Of a DNA stretch of 64,000 nucleotides, positions 12,533-24,844 are shown piece after piece. Below the pieces are notes generated by a model, which did no database searches, was not told where the DNA came from, and saw nothing but the letters and a program-made list of their open reading frames with translations. The DNA comes from Canna indica (taxonomy: Eukaryota; Streptophyta; Magnoliopsida; Zingiberales; Cannaceae), in the NCBI GenBank assembly GCA_034359265.1, contig CP136891.1, forward strand, positions 50,398,001-50,462,000, given 5' to 3'. Each line of letters begins with the position of its first letter. Within the stretch, counting starts at the first letter, position 1. The translations under genes and the position numbers were made by a program.

Positions 12533-12973
12533 TTATTGGGGATTTGATGTTCGGAAGAACCGCTCACTGAGTCCCATGTGGACTCACGATTTATTTTTCT
12601 TATTTTGCATAGCCCAATCAGTGAGATGAGGCTTGGAGTCATGGTGCAGCTGGAGGGCAGGCAATGGCGTCGATCTCGTAGCAGCGTCCAGTAGTCATAG
12701 CCTAGATGTTTAGGACTGTTATTTTCATACACTAAGAGTTGCTTGTTTTAAAAGCATGTGTTCGACTTTGATCGCGAGTTGTTTCATAATGTGCTAATGT
12801 TAGCAACTTTTCCTTTTTATAAAAAAATTATGGACTTTCTTGAAATTCAAATAAAGCTGCATCGTTGTTTCTATTTATGTGTTTCTGGTTTCTCGTTAGT
12901 CAATGTATGTAGTAGGCTTTAGGGTAGGACATAGACCTTGGCCGGTCACACGACCCTGAGTTGGGGTGTGACA

Positions 12974-13247
12974 TTTACATGTTATTGACATTTTGCTCGT
13001 TTGTAATTATAAATTTTTCTCTATTTTATGGCGATAATCATAGATTTACTAAATATTTTTTCAAAAAAAAAATTAAGTATTAATTATTTTTTATTAGCTT
13101 TATGTTTTTGAAATATTATTTTGTTTTTATTTATGAAGAAAATTTATATAATATATATATATAAAATTATAATTGAGTTATCTATGCTTATACAATATAT
13201 TTTAATTGGTAGAATTTACTTTATTTTTGTGTTATATAATGTTTATC
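12974..13247. other. AT-rich spacer, no gene seen
   Basis: Continues the AT-rich sequence left of the solo LTR at 2469, so it is probably the older target DNA. No feature found. Confidence 0.5.
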
Positions 13248-15545
13248 CACCCTATCGGATGGCGCCAGCTGAGTTGAGGAAATAGAAAACACAGTTACAG
13301 GAATTGCTAGACTTGGGTTTCATCCGCCCGAGCGTATCTTCATGGGATGCTCCGGTGCTAGCTCTTCGTGAAGAGGGTGGACAGGTCCATGCGCATGTGC
13401 ATTGACTACAAGCAGCTTAACAAGGTGACAATCAAGAATCGTTACCCACTGCCAAGGATCGATGACCTATTCGACCAACTACAGAGGGCACAATGGTTCT
13501 CAAAAATTGACTTGAGATACGGATACCATCAGCTGAGAATGCGGGACTATGATGTGCCTAAGACTATCTTCAGGACTCTCTATGGCCACTTTGAGTTCTT
13601 GGTGATGTCCGTTGGGCTGACTAATGTACCTATGGCCTTCATGGACTAGATGAATCGAGTGTTCAAGGAGTATCTAGACAGATTTATGATCATCTTCATT
13701 GACGACATCCTGGTTTACTCTAGGAGTAGGGAGGAGCACTCCGAGCATTTTAGGATGGTCTTGGAGACCCTCAGAGAGCATCGGCTGTATGTCATATTCT
13801 CCAAGTGCGAGTTCTGGTCAAAGAGCGTAGGGTTCCTCGGCCATGTGGTGTCCAACGAAGGGGTAAGAGTGGATCCCGCAAAGGTGGAGGCAGTGCAGAA
13901 CTAGAGGCGGCCGACCAGTGTGATTGAGATCTACAGTTCTTGGGGTTTGCCGGGTATTACATAAAATTTATATAAAATTTCTCCAGGATTGCGGCTCCAT
14001 TGACTCGGTTGACCCAGAAAAAGGTCAAGTTTATTTGGAATGACAAGTGCGAGGAGAGCTTTCAGAAGCTCGAATGCTTGATGACAACACCAGTGTTGGA
14101 CGTACCTTCAGGCTCGGGAGGGTTTGTGGTTTACTGTGATGCCTCTCGGGTTGGCCTCGGTTGTGTTCTGATGCAGTTTGGCAGGGAGATAGCCTATGCA
14201 TCCCGCCAATTGAAAGTTCATGAGAAGAATTACCCGACGCACGACCTATAACTGTCAGTAGTAGTTTTTGCTTTGAAGCTATGGCGCCACTACTTGTACG
14301 ACAAGGCCTATGAGATTTATAGTAATCACAAGAGCCTTCAATACTTGCTTACCCAGAAGGAACTGAACTTATGGCAGAGGAGGTGGCTTGAGCTCTTGAA
14401 GGACTATGACTACACCATTATATACCATCCCGTGAAGGCAAATGTGGTGGCACATGCCTTGAGCAGAAAATCCATGGGCAGTTTGGCTCAATAGGCCGTC
14501 AGGAAGAGGTCGCTGGCTCGAGATTTGGCCTTGTGCTTAGATGGTAGCACAGTTCTGACCGTATCAGATTATGGGGCTTGGGTGGCACACCTGCGAGTAC
14601 ATTCCACTCTGGTAGACATGCTGCGGCTGCACAGGACAAGGACGTATTTTATTCCTTAACTAAGGATCTGGTCAGAAGAGGCGACGCTGATGATGGCTAC
14701 AGAGTCGACTCTGAGGGTGTCCTGAGATTCAGAGATCGGATTGTGGTGCCTGATATGGCGGAGGTTCACAGGCAGGTACTAGAGATGGGCCACCATTCCA
14801 CTTACGCGGTGCATCCGGGGGCCACCAAGATGTACCAAGATCTTAGGCAACATTACTAATAGAAAGGGATGCAAAGAGAGGAAGCCGAGTTCGTGTCTAA
14901 GTGTTTGGTCTGCCAGTAGGTAAATGTCGAACACTTGAATACTGCAGGATTGTTTCAGAACTTGGAAGTGGTGAAGTGGAAATGGGAGGAGATCACCATG
15001 AACTTTGTGACCGGTCTACCGAGGTCTAGAGGGGGCAACAACTCTATTTGGTCGTAGTGGATCGGCAGACTAAGGCCGCACAATTTATATCGATCAAGAT
15101 GATCTTTTCAGTTCAGCAGTATGCCAGATTATTACTAGACTGGGTTGTGGCATACCATGGTATTCCTAAAGGTTTTCCCTATGAAACGGAGTGGTGCGAT
15201 TTGGGAAAAAGGGGAAGTTGAGCCCTAGGTTCATCGGGTTGTTCCCTAGTCTCAAACGGAGGGGCACTGTGGCATATGAGCTGGCCTTGCCCCTAGCATG
15301 GACAAAGTTCACCTAGTTTTTCCACGTATCGATGCTCAAGAGATAAATCTAAGATGCAGTTGAGGTGAATGTAGCGGTCTCAGGAAGCTGAGGTCCAAGG
15401 AAATTCCATTGGTAAAGGTCAGGTGGGAGCACCACACCGGACAGGAGGCTACTTGGGAGGTGGAGCATGACGAATTTTCTTGGACCCCTCCTTGTTTGAG
15501 GATCTGGTGAGTCCTTATACTTTACAAAAAATTCGAGGATGAATT
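13248..15545 (+). pseudogene. Truncated Ty3/gypsy pol (RT, RNase H, integrase remnants)
   Basis: The match to gypsy pol starts abruptly inside RT at the PYRMAP block. RT continues through [17 protein letters not shown] and the catalytic FIDDIL near 13690, broken by in-frame stops at 13647 and 13901. RNase H follows ([29 protein letters not shown]; stop at 14249), then the [15 protein letters not shown] linker. Integrase begins as a zinc-binding region (HHSTYAVHPGATKMY) and reaches ITMNFVTGLPRS, where the first catalytic Asp has become Asn. Near 15168 the core is deleted, jumping to the C-terminal PMKR..RFIG region. A chromodomain remnant (RKLRSKEIPLVKV, then EATWE) lies near 15390-15460. In the living element this polyprotein copied RNA to DNA and integrated it; here it is dead. 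Confidence 0.85.
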
Positions 15546-15565
15546 TTCCTTAAGGGGGGGAAGGT
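15546..15565 (+). promoter_or_regulatory. Polypurine tract before the 3' LTR
   Basis: AATTTTCC is followed by TTAAGGGGGGGAAGG directly before the LTR start TGTAATACCC, the expected site and make-up of the plus-strand primer. The AT-GAATTTTC-TTAAGG frame recurs before the LTRs at 42711 and 56300. Confidence 0.7.
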
Positions 15566-18042
15566 TGTAATACCCGAGGTTTCCTAATATAAAATTTTAT
15601 TTGGTTCAGCAAGCCGGATCGGGGACTACCCGGGTGGAGTCACGAGATCGCCATTAGTAGAAGGTGTAATTTAATTTGTTGGACTCGTAATTAATGCTTT
15701 CATGTTTTATAACTTGAATTGACTCAAGTCGGGTTGGAACCGGGTTCGCGAGTCGAGTCGGGCTCAATTCGGGTAAGGGTTGAGTCGAGTAGGGGTTTAA
15801 GTGAGTATTAGAATACATCAGTTGTCGTACGGCTCAAGAAGAACTACACGGAAATCGAGAAGGGCGAGAGAGAGAGAGAAGGGAGAGAGGCGATCAAGGG
15901 GGGTGGTGCCGGAGTTCGTGGTCATTGTTGGAGTCCGAGACATCTTCGATCTTCTTCCATTTTCCTTCCATTAAGGCTAAGGAGAGTGGTTGAACCTTAG
16001 ATTAGGGTGAAGCCCTTGGCCGAACCCTTGGGTTTATGAAGTTGTCAATTTTTCGTGATGATTCTTCGTTGATTCTTGTGGTTCTTGATCCGATATTTCC
16101 CTCATGTTGTCAATGTGTGATCTTGTGATTTTTTCGCGATATTTTCTCGATTCATAGTGCCAGTCGAATATAGGAAAATGGGGAAATGTCATGCCGAAAT
16201 TTTTCCTAAGTTCCTCGAGTGCTTAAATCATAGTAGATCTATTCTTAAGCATGATTATGATCTTAGGAGAAATTTGTAGAGACCTTGTTCGAGGGTTTGG
16301 TTTTCCCCAAAATCCCTAGGGTAGGCCATGTGAGGCTCTTCCCCAATTCGAAGGGGTCGGCCGAGAGGGGTAAACCAATGCTCAGCTTTGGGAATGAAGA
16401 GGGAAAAATAAAATATATGACTTAGCTTGTTGAGATCATAGCGTTGAAAACATGGATTTGATGTAGTGTTAATTATGATCATCGTTTATTAACTGGTGTA
16501 GATTGTTTCTTGTCTTGAGATGTATTAGATGACTCTCTACATAGTTTGATGCTTGCTGGAATTTATTTCTATATGCTGTAATTAAATAATTAAATGCTAT
16601 AAATAATTATTTAATTGATGAAACTATTGCTCATAGGCTTCCATCAAAGTATTGTTGCTGAAATTAAATTTTCACATGCTTCAATTAAATATTTGAATGC
16701 AGGAATTTAATGTTTAATTGCGATGAGTATGTACGAAATTATGGTGGTATAATTGTTGAATCCTCCTATTTCTAGTATGTTGTGATTTATTAATTATTGC
16801 GAATATTATGTCAATGATATGCCTAATATTGATGAGCATGTATGGTATATGACATGAAACTAGGTGGAGGAAAATTTGATGTATTTGTTTAGTACCCCAG
16901 ACATGAGTACGAGACGTGAAACTCCGCTAGTAAATGACATATGTTATTAGGAGTTAAATGGGATAAACTTTGCACATAGATACATTAGGTATTCGTGCCA
17001 AGGGAGGGTAACTCAGAACTGTTGGCCTAATAGGGCCCGGGGTAGGGCCGAGTACGGGCGGAAGCCTGGGAGATGTTTAGTAACTAGTATAATACATTGT
17101 ATGTGTATTGTGTTTGAGATGGTCGAGCTGAGGGGTGTTTATAGCCGACACGGCTAATATTTGACTCAGCGGGTGTTAGGGTCTTGAGATTGCACCAGTT
17201 GGCCACCCTAGGTGTTAGACCCGAGTGGCAGAGGGTCTTGAGATTCCATCAATGGGCCACGCTAACGGTAGACCCGAGTTGGGTGGGACTAGCTATCCCT
17301 AACCCGGTGGGGTTCTTGAAACTAGTTGACCATCCTAGTTGATGGACCCGGTGATTGAATCGCTAAATGCAAAATTTATGTAAGAATATATAACCTACTG
17401 TGGTTAGTGTACATACTTGTATGATTGTGTGGACCAGTGTGGCCGAGTATGGTAACGAGATGAAGGTCGGGCACGACCAATCTAATTATACAGGGTAAGG
17501 CCCATAGTGTCCGAGTGATACTTATTGTGTAGAGCCATAATTGGCGGGTTTATTTACTCGCAAGGAATGGCCAACTGGCCGATTATTGTGATACAACCAG
17601 TATAAATTTTATGCACATGTTTTATTGCTATATATATATGATATTATACTGGGGACTTAGGTGGAGGTTCTGAAGAACCACTCATTGAGTTCCTCGTGGA
17701 CTCATGGTTTTATTTGTCTTTGTTTTGCAGAGCCTAACCAGTGAGGTATGGCTTGATGGCGTGGTGCGGCTAGAGTGCAGGTGGTGATGCAGATCTCGTA
17801 GTAGGCAGTTTCATAGTCGTAGTCGTGTAGGGAGAGTTTTAGTTCATGCACTGAGTTGTGTTATTTGATCGTTGAGTTGTAAAATTTGTTTTCAACATTT
17901 AATAAAGTTTAGAAGACTTCATTTATATTGTCTATGTCAGTCTGATTGCATATTGTTATTTTTTTAATTAGTGCATGTGGTAGGCTTCGGGGTACAAACA
18001 CCTACCTTGGCCGGTCACGCCACCCAAAGTTGGGGCGTGACA
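15566..18042 (+). repeat. 3' LTR of the truncated gypsy element (type A)
   Basis: Runs from TGTAATACCC to GGGGCGTGACA, about 2.48 kb. It shares with other type A LTRs the AGGCTTCGGGGTAC end block, the TTTTGCAGAGCC acceptor-like site near 17725, and a doubled GGGTCTTGAGATT..AGACCCGAGT unit of about 63 bp at 17170-17285. The donor-like site seen in sister LTRs reads GGAGAGTGG here (near 15980), so it would not splice. No matching target duplication can be shown because the 5' end is missing. Confidence 0.85.
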
Positions 18043-18884
18043 AAGATGAACATTAGTATAGTGAAAATGTATTATCACATGATGGTGAAATTATTATTTT
18101 ATTATATAATTTTGATTTTTTGCAGAAATAAATATTATGGATGATAATTATTTTTTAGTATTTTCTCTTTTGTCTACGGTACGTAATATATATGAATATA
18201 TTGATGTTCATGTACTATATCTATATATGCAACTTAAGTTTATTCAACCTTTTAATATTAGATTTTCATATTATATATTTTATATTCACTCGAAAAATCC
18301 GTGCATTGCACATGTAATTAAACTAGTATATTATATAAAACATATCTTCATGTGGACACGTATCGCTTCCACATGAAATTGTGTTCCATCCAAAACAATT
18401 TTCATATCTAATTAATCAAATAAATTAATTTTGAATATTATTATTATTATTAAAAATAATTAATTTCATTTTTAAAAAAATTAATATCATTATGCTTAAT
18501 TTCTAAATTTCCACATCCATTTAATTATGATTACTTTCCAAATAAAGCCGGTTTAAATTCCAATTAATTAATCTTAATTTTCTAATTTCTGACTCGATTT
18601 TTAATTATGCATATCAAATTTCCTAATTTTCAACTCTAATCTTATCTTATCTTTATATAATACAAGTAACTAAGTCTAGAGTAAATAAGAAAGTAATTTT
18701 TCGCTATTTTTTCTTTTTCCCGCTCATGTAATAAAAAAAGAAGTTTTTATGGACATTTCTATAAAATCATTAAATGGACATTTATGTAATGTTCATTTAT
18801 AAAAATTATTTTTGGAATTTTTTATTAATGAATCTTTTTAAAAGAATTTTACATTAAATGATTTTTTTATGAATCATTAAATCA
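18043..18884. other. AT-rich spacer with a possible Helitron 3' end
   Basis: No gene. At 18297-18326 the sequence has CCGTGCATTGCAC (imperfect palindrome), about ten AT-rich bases, then CTAG followed by T. Helitrons end in a hairpin shortly before CTRR with T after it, so this is compatible with an eroded Helitron terminus. No 5' TC end or coding part was found, so the call is weak. Confidence 0.3.
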
Positions 18885-18981
18885 TCTTATAAGTTTCATT
18901 TCGGTGTTTTCAGCTGTATATATTTGCTCTGTAACTCATATTTGGTCCTATCTGTAATGGTCCGTTAACTCTGTCAAAATA

Positions 18982-21900
18982 TGTCACGCCCCAACTCAGG
19001 GTCGCGTGACGGGCCAAGGTCTATGTCCTATCCTGAAGCCTACCACATACACTTAATAACAAGATACCGATAATACACGCTATCCCGAAAACATGCGAAT
19101 AAAAACAACGATGCAACTTTTATTTAATTTTTTTTAAAAGAAGGTTCAACAATTTCAAAAGAGTTGCAAAACAAACCAACTATAAAAACAACCAGCTCAA
19201 GTTAAAGTCGAATACATATTTTTCAAATTAACATCTCTCAATGTATATAAAGAAAACAATCCTATACACAACAACTACAACTACTGGACGCTGCTACGAG
19301 ATCTACGCCACTGCCAGCACTCCTGCTGCACCATGAGTTCACATGGGACTCAGTGAGCGGTCCTTTCGAACCTCCACATAAATCACCAATAATAACATGC
19401 ATATAAGTCAGCAACTTATAGTTATAGGGATCCAATCTAGTCAGGATATAACGACCGGCTCAATAGCCAACCTATATAAACCATGCACCCGGCCAAAATG
19501 GCCCTACACCACAAGATAATAATTCGGCCGCTCGGCCAACATATCATATAAGGCAGGTCAAACAATCACCGGGCCGTCGACTAGAATGGTCAACTAGTCT
19601 CAGGAACCCATCGGGTTAGGGATAGCTAGTCCCACCCAACTTGGGTTTACCATCAGCGTGGCCCAGTGACTGAATCTCAAGACCCTCTACCACCTGGGTC
19701 TAACACCTAGTAGGCTCGCTGGTGCAATCTCAAGACCCAAATCACCCGCCGAGTCAAGCATTACCCGTTCCGACCATTCATGCTTCTCAGCCGACCATCG
19801 CAAGAACAGTACACATACAAGTGTTCTGAAGTTTCCTTATTTAAAAACCCCGGGCATTCACCCTGTAAGACTCGGAAAAAATTTCCTAATATAAAATCTA
19901 TTTTGGTGCAGCGCACCGGGTCCGGGGGTAGTCGAGCTGAGCCATAAGATCGCCTCGAGTGAGAAGGTATGACTCAATTAATGATTCATAGAATCTATTT
20001 GGGTAATTAGCTTTCCTTTTATGAAATCATGCCTTAAATTAAGTTAACTCGAGTCATACTATTTTTTTGAGTCGGAAACCAAGTTGAGTTCGGGTTTAGT
20101 CGAGGTTTGAGTGCGACTTAAGTGAGTCAAGAGGCCTTATTTGGAAAGCTCGATGAGGGATTAAAACCCTCATCTTGCAGCCGTGCGGCTCATCCATTGA
20201 GCCACACAAGGCTGCCTAAGGGGAGAGAGGAAGAGGAGCAAGGTGAAGCTTGGGGCTTGGATCGATCCGGGTTTCGCATCGTCGTCGGAAAAATTTCAAG
20301 TCGTCGTCACTCGATCCTTGTTTCTCCGCAATCTAGGTGAGTGGTTAAGTTTTGAAGCTTGGGGGAGGCGGGTGGCCGAACCCTAGATGAGATTGGTAGA
20401 GTTTCTCGCGAACTTTCCGACGAATCTTGATTTCAATGATGTATGTTGACTGTTTTATGAAATTTCTTGTCGAAATTTGCTATTTCTTCGTCGATTTGCA
20501 AGTTTTTAGGGCTGCCGAGTCATGGGAAAAGGGGAAAGGTCATGCCAAAATTTTCCCCGATTCCCTTGACGGCAATGAAGCCCTTGTGTGACCTTAGATT
20601 AAGGTTTGATGTAGTTCCACTTGTATATCTCTCACATTATGAAGCATGCCTTCCCTAGGAATCCCTTAGAATGGTCGAATGAACCCTACAACTCATGAAG
20701 AGGGTTCGGCCAAGGGTGAGGGAAGGGTAGATTAGTTCATTAGCATTTAAATTATATTCGTAATTGAAGAGGTAGAAGTATAGCTAGAGTCTCCTCCTTC
20801 TTCTCCTACCATAAGCGCCATGGCCGAGCAAGGTCTTCCTTGCTCATGGTTCGGCCAAGGCTAGGGAGGGGAGAAGAGATTAGCTTTAGATGGAAATTTC
20901 ATGACTATAAGGATCATACATAGAGATATGACAATACTTAGGAAGAACACCAAACATAGCAAGTAGCTTGATTGATTTGAAATTGTAGGAATGCTAGTCT
21001 TGTAACCATCCTTAGCATTAGATCTTAAACTTTGAATGTTGAAATTGTTACCATGTTTTGTATTTCCTACATGTTATTTGAATTTATTACTACCTTGCCA
21101 TGTTGGATAGTTGTTCCTTATTGTGCTAAAGTTTCTAAGGTAGTGTAAGGTTGTTATATATATACATTGTGGCCATATATGATGAATGTATAATATTTGA
21201 ATATTTTCCTTTGAATTATACATGCTACCCTAAATGTTCTTGGGCGGGATTTCAAGGTTGACACACGGAATTCCTCACCCAAGGCAGTGTAGGAGATTAG
21301 GTAGCATGTAAGGTGTCACTAGACGTTCATTGCACTTATATGGAAACTTAGTTAGGAGATGATAACACTTCTATGACTTCTTGTATACTTTTGGAAACTT
21401 AGAACTCGTAGGTGTTCATATCTTGAAAGAGCGACATAACCCTGTAGCCGAATTAAGGCCAGATACGGACAAAGGCCCAAGGTGTATATATGGAAACCCT
21501 AGGATATTGATTGTGTGATGTGTTTGAGATGGTCCGCCGAGGAGCGTGGAGGTCGGAAATGACCAATGCTCAGCTCGGCCAGTATTGGGTCGAGAGGTGC
21601 GCCAGCTGACCCGCTAGGTGCCAGACCCCAGTTGGGTGGGAGTAGCTATCCTTACCCCAGACGGTGTCCGAAGACTAGTAGACCATCCTAGTCGACGGCC
21701 CGAGATTGTTTGCTTACATCTTGAGATGATGTGGCCGATGGCCAGTATGATACTACCTGATATGGTAGGGACGGCTGTAGCCGGGATTGATTCAATAAGT
21801 AGGCCCAAGGGTCAGATGCCGAAGGCTTGATAAGCCGAGATGGCAGGTTATCATGTTCAGTTGATGCGGATGAACCCGTTGGGGGTCGGTAATCGCATTA

Positions 21901-23785
21901 GAAATAAATTTTACCTCTTCGTACATTTCTTTTATTGCCTTGTATGATATATATATGCATGACTGAGGCTTGTGTGGAGGTTCATTTGAGCCACTCACTG
22001 AGTCCCAAGTGGACTCACAATTTCTTTCTATTTTGCAGAGCATGAGCAGTAGTTTGGTATGTCGACATGGTGCAGCTGGTGGGCGGCAGGCGGTGTCGTA
22101 TCTCGTAGTGGCGTCCTTGAGTCTTAGACTAGTGCTTAGTTATGTTGGTTTTGTTTCTACATTGACATTTGAAATTGAAAAAGGATTGTAAAACTTGTTA
22201 TTTGAACATTTGGTTATTTGATGTTGATGTTCCTTCATGTTTTGGAAAAACTTATAGATTGTGACTTGAAAACTTTTTATAAAGTATGTTGAGTTTTCTT
22301 TCATTCGCTATGTCTTGCTTTTCTTAATGTCAGTGTATATAGTAGGCTACAAGGCAGGATGTAGGCCCTGGCCGGGGTGTGACACACTATTGGGGTGTGA
22401 CACACCCGTACTCGGCCCCTTTATACCAGTCACACACTATTGCTCGCTGGTTGTTCCCTAGGTGTGAAACCTAGCTTGTCAACATTCAAGTTTCTCTGAA
22501 TAATTAAGCACCCTAGAATTTCCTTATAGTCATCTAGCGTCAATCGCTAGGTTTCTTAAATGTAAATTACAGGTCGTGAGTGTAGAAATGTCTGAATACA
22601 ATTATGTCACAGCACATAAGTTATAAGGGAATCATTCTACAACTACTACCATAATTATCCACATGATTTCTACAACAACATGATTAAATTCTGCATTTAA
22701 TAAGAAATTCCAGCGAGGTAAGCAATTATCTCAAAAGGTAACAATTGAGCATATATATTAGAAATAATTGAAACATTCCCATGATTCACATATCATACTA
22801 AGATCCTAACCATGTATGTACTACCAAGAACATTTCCTTATAAATACTAATCTCAATCCATCACTACCAAAGTTTCATATACTATGTGAGTAATCTACAA
22901 CATAAAAATATGATTTAGTACCCTACATGCAAGCATAAAACATAACAAGCCCTTTTCTCCCTCTAATACCCACTCGGTCAAGCCTACCCAAGGTTGTTCA
23001 TGCTCAGCCGAGAGCGAGCAGGGTAGGGAAGTAAGGTTTCGGCCATGGTTGAGAAGGATCAAGTCGTCAATCACAAGAGAAACTCAATTTGAGGGCTTCC
23101 GACCACTCTAGACATTGGAGAAAAAATCGGCATGACCTTCCCCCATTTACCTTCATGTGGCCGGCCCTAATCATCGAGAAAAATGACAAGAAAACTTCAT
23201 GCGAACAGCATAAATAATAGTTGAATCAAATATTGGAAGAAACATCGGTGAATCGATGAAATTTACTTGAGAAATTGGAGAAAACGCTTAAACCTTGGGT
23301 CGGCTACCCGCCTAACCTACATAATGAGGTTCGATCCACTCACCTTGATCAAGGAACAAGAATGGACAAGTGACGGTGATCTCGCTTTTTCGGCGGCACG
23401 AAACCGGTGCCGTCTCCCGACTTCCCCTTCCTCCCTCCCTTTCTCGGGCTGCGTGTGGCTCCAATGATGAGCTGAATGACTGGGGATGAGGGATTTATTC
23501 CCTCATCTTCACTTGACCATTATGCCCCTCCTATTCACTTAGCTCCTACTCGGCTCAATCCGAGTCCGATTCGAGCCCCGATTCAATCCTCATACACAAT
23601 TTTGAAGTCGATTCTACTAAGACATCATATGTTTAAGAAGGAAGGAACATTTAACAAATAAAATTTCATAAGGCTTAAATTATACCTTCTACTCGCAGCG
23701 ATTCCGTGACTCAACCTGACTGACTCCCGATCCGATGCGCTGCACCAAAAATAAATTTTTATATTAGGAAACCTTGGGTCTTACA
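18982..23785 (-). mobile_element. Solo type A gypsy LTR, minus strand, split by another solo LTR
   Basis: On the plus strand it opens TGTCACGCCCC at 18982 and closes GGGTCTTACA at 23785, the inverted LTR ends. Removing the nested 19864-22402 leaves about 2.27 kb. The flanks AAATA and ACATG match at only three of five bases, so the target duplication is weak. The donor-like CCACTCACCTTGATC (reverse complement) is near 23340; the acceptor-like site near 19340 has been lost. Confidence 0.8.
19864..22402 (+). mobile_element. Solo type A gypsy LTR with perfect CACCC duplication
   Basis: Starts TGTAAGACTC and ends GGGGTGTGACA, 2539 bp. Both flanks are CACCC (19859-19863 and 22403-22407), a clear 5 bp target duplication, so it is a true solo LTR inserted in the minus-strand LTR. 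The last 18 bp hold a second copy of GGGGTGTGACA (first copy ends 22384) in place of the usual GGCCGGTCACGCGACCC block, a small local rearrangement. Donor-like AGGTGAGTGG is at 20336 and acceptor-like CTATTTTGCAG ends at 22038. Confidence 0.92.
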
Positions 23786-24090
23786 ACATGGACATAAAGC
23801 CGTTTATTTTCCGTGGATGAAGAATTAACGGACCATCACAGATATGACAAAATCTATGCTACGGAGCAAACATATAGGACTGAAAATTTTGAAATAAAAC
23901 TTATAGGATCGAATTTGTCAACGTGTATGAACGGCATTATGTCCACGTAGATGGAGAGTTAACGAGCTGTCACAGATATGACCAAATCTATGCTACGTAG
24001 CAAACATATAGGATTGAAAATACCGAAATGAAATTTATAGGACTTAAGTCCAAAACACTTAAAACTTATAGGACTTTTGTTGCACTTCTA

Positions 24091-24258
24091 TATAATTTCA
24101 AATTGACATATCAAATTAATTTGCTTATTGAAATTTATTAACCAATATAGGTTGTTAATTATATCAAATTGATTTTCCCAATTAAATTAATTATGCTTTT
24201 GCTCAAATTTACAAAAAAATCATTGTAAATAAATTTGAGATTTGATTAGATGGATATT
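24091..24258. other. AT-rich spacer, no gene seen
   Basis: Short AT-rich host or old repeat sequence between the foldback remnant and the next gypsy LTR. Confidence 0.5.
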
Positions 24259-24552
24259 TGTAATACCCGGGGTTTCCTAATATAAAATTTTTCGTGGTGC
24301 AGCCCATCGAGTCGAGAGCTAGCCGGGCCGAGTCGCGAGATCGCCACGAATAGCGGGTATAATTAATTTAAGTTACAGCCTAATGTTGGTAATTGGGTGG
24401 ATGGGTGTAATACCCAGGGTTTTCTAATATAATTTTTTTTTTCGTGGTGCAGCCCATCAAGTCGGGAGCTAGCCGGGTCGAGTCGCATGATCACCTCGAA
24501 TAGCAGGTAAACTTAATTTAAATCATAACCAATTGTTGGTAGTTGGGTGGAT
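24259..24552 (+). repeat. Tandem duplication of the first 147 bp of the LTR
   Basis: TGTAATACCC..TTTCCTAATATAA..GTGGTGCAGCCCATC..GGGTGGATGGG occurs at 24259-24405 and again from 24406. The copies differ at scattered bases, so the duplication is not recent. It moves the LTR terminus 147 bp outward from the copy that continues into the LTR body. Confidence 0.85.
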
Positions 24553-24844
24553 GGGAATTCGTTGACTCAAGTTGGGTTGAGATTGGATTCGCAGATCGAG
24601 TCAGAACTCGATCTGGGTTAGGTGGAGTCGGATGAGGAGGTAAGTAAGTGGTAGGGGGCATTTTAGTCAAGTGATGAGGGGAATAAACCCCTCACCCAAG
24701 CCAGCCATGCGGCTCAAGAAGAGAGTCACACGCAGCCCAAGAGGAAGGGGGGAGCGAGAGGGATCTTGTCGACGCCGAGTTCGCGTCGACGCTTGAGGAA
24801 ATCGGAGCTCGTCTTCATCGAGGTTACCTTGTGATCCGATCAAG

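Larger units (their letters stand above)
2469..12973 (+). mobile_element. Solo type A Ty3/gypsy LTR, split by a nested copia element
   Basis: The LTR begins TGTAAGACCC at 2469 and ends GGGGTGTGACA at 12973. Removing the nested element at 3755-11744 leaves about 2.5 kb, equal to the 5' LTR at 24259-26773. Flanks read TTTAT on the left and TTTAC on the right, a four-of-five target duplication. No primer-binding site or coding sequence follows, so this is a solo LTR. It carries a TATA-like AATAAAAC at 2753, a donor-like AAGGTGAGTGG near 2924 and, in the right half, a degraded TTTTGCATAG where related LTRs have TTTTGCAG. Confidence 0.85.
18885..24090. mobile_element. Decayed foldback (Mutator-like) element, split by nested LTRs
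   Basis: The pieces 18885-18981 and 23786-24090 carry the same words as the foldback element at 60768-61633: TTATAAGTTTCATTTCGG, TTTGGTCCTATCTG, GGTCCGTTAACTCT, and the reverse arm ending AACTTATAGGACTTTTGTTGCACTTCT. Joining the pieces across the LTRs restores the CTGTCAA..ATGGACATAA centre found at 61255. The left arm is eroded and no target duplication is visible. Confidence 0.65.

Noticed and set aside
18982..23785. Considered as a full LTR element because of its 4.8 kb length
   Set aside because: The middle 2.5 kb is another solo LTR in opposite orientation with a perfect CACCC duplication; no coding sequence or PBS is present.
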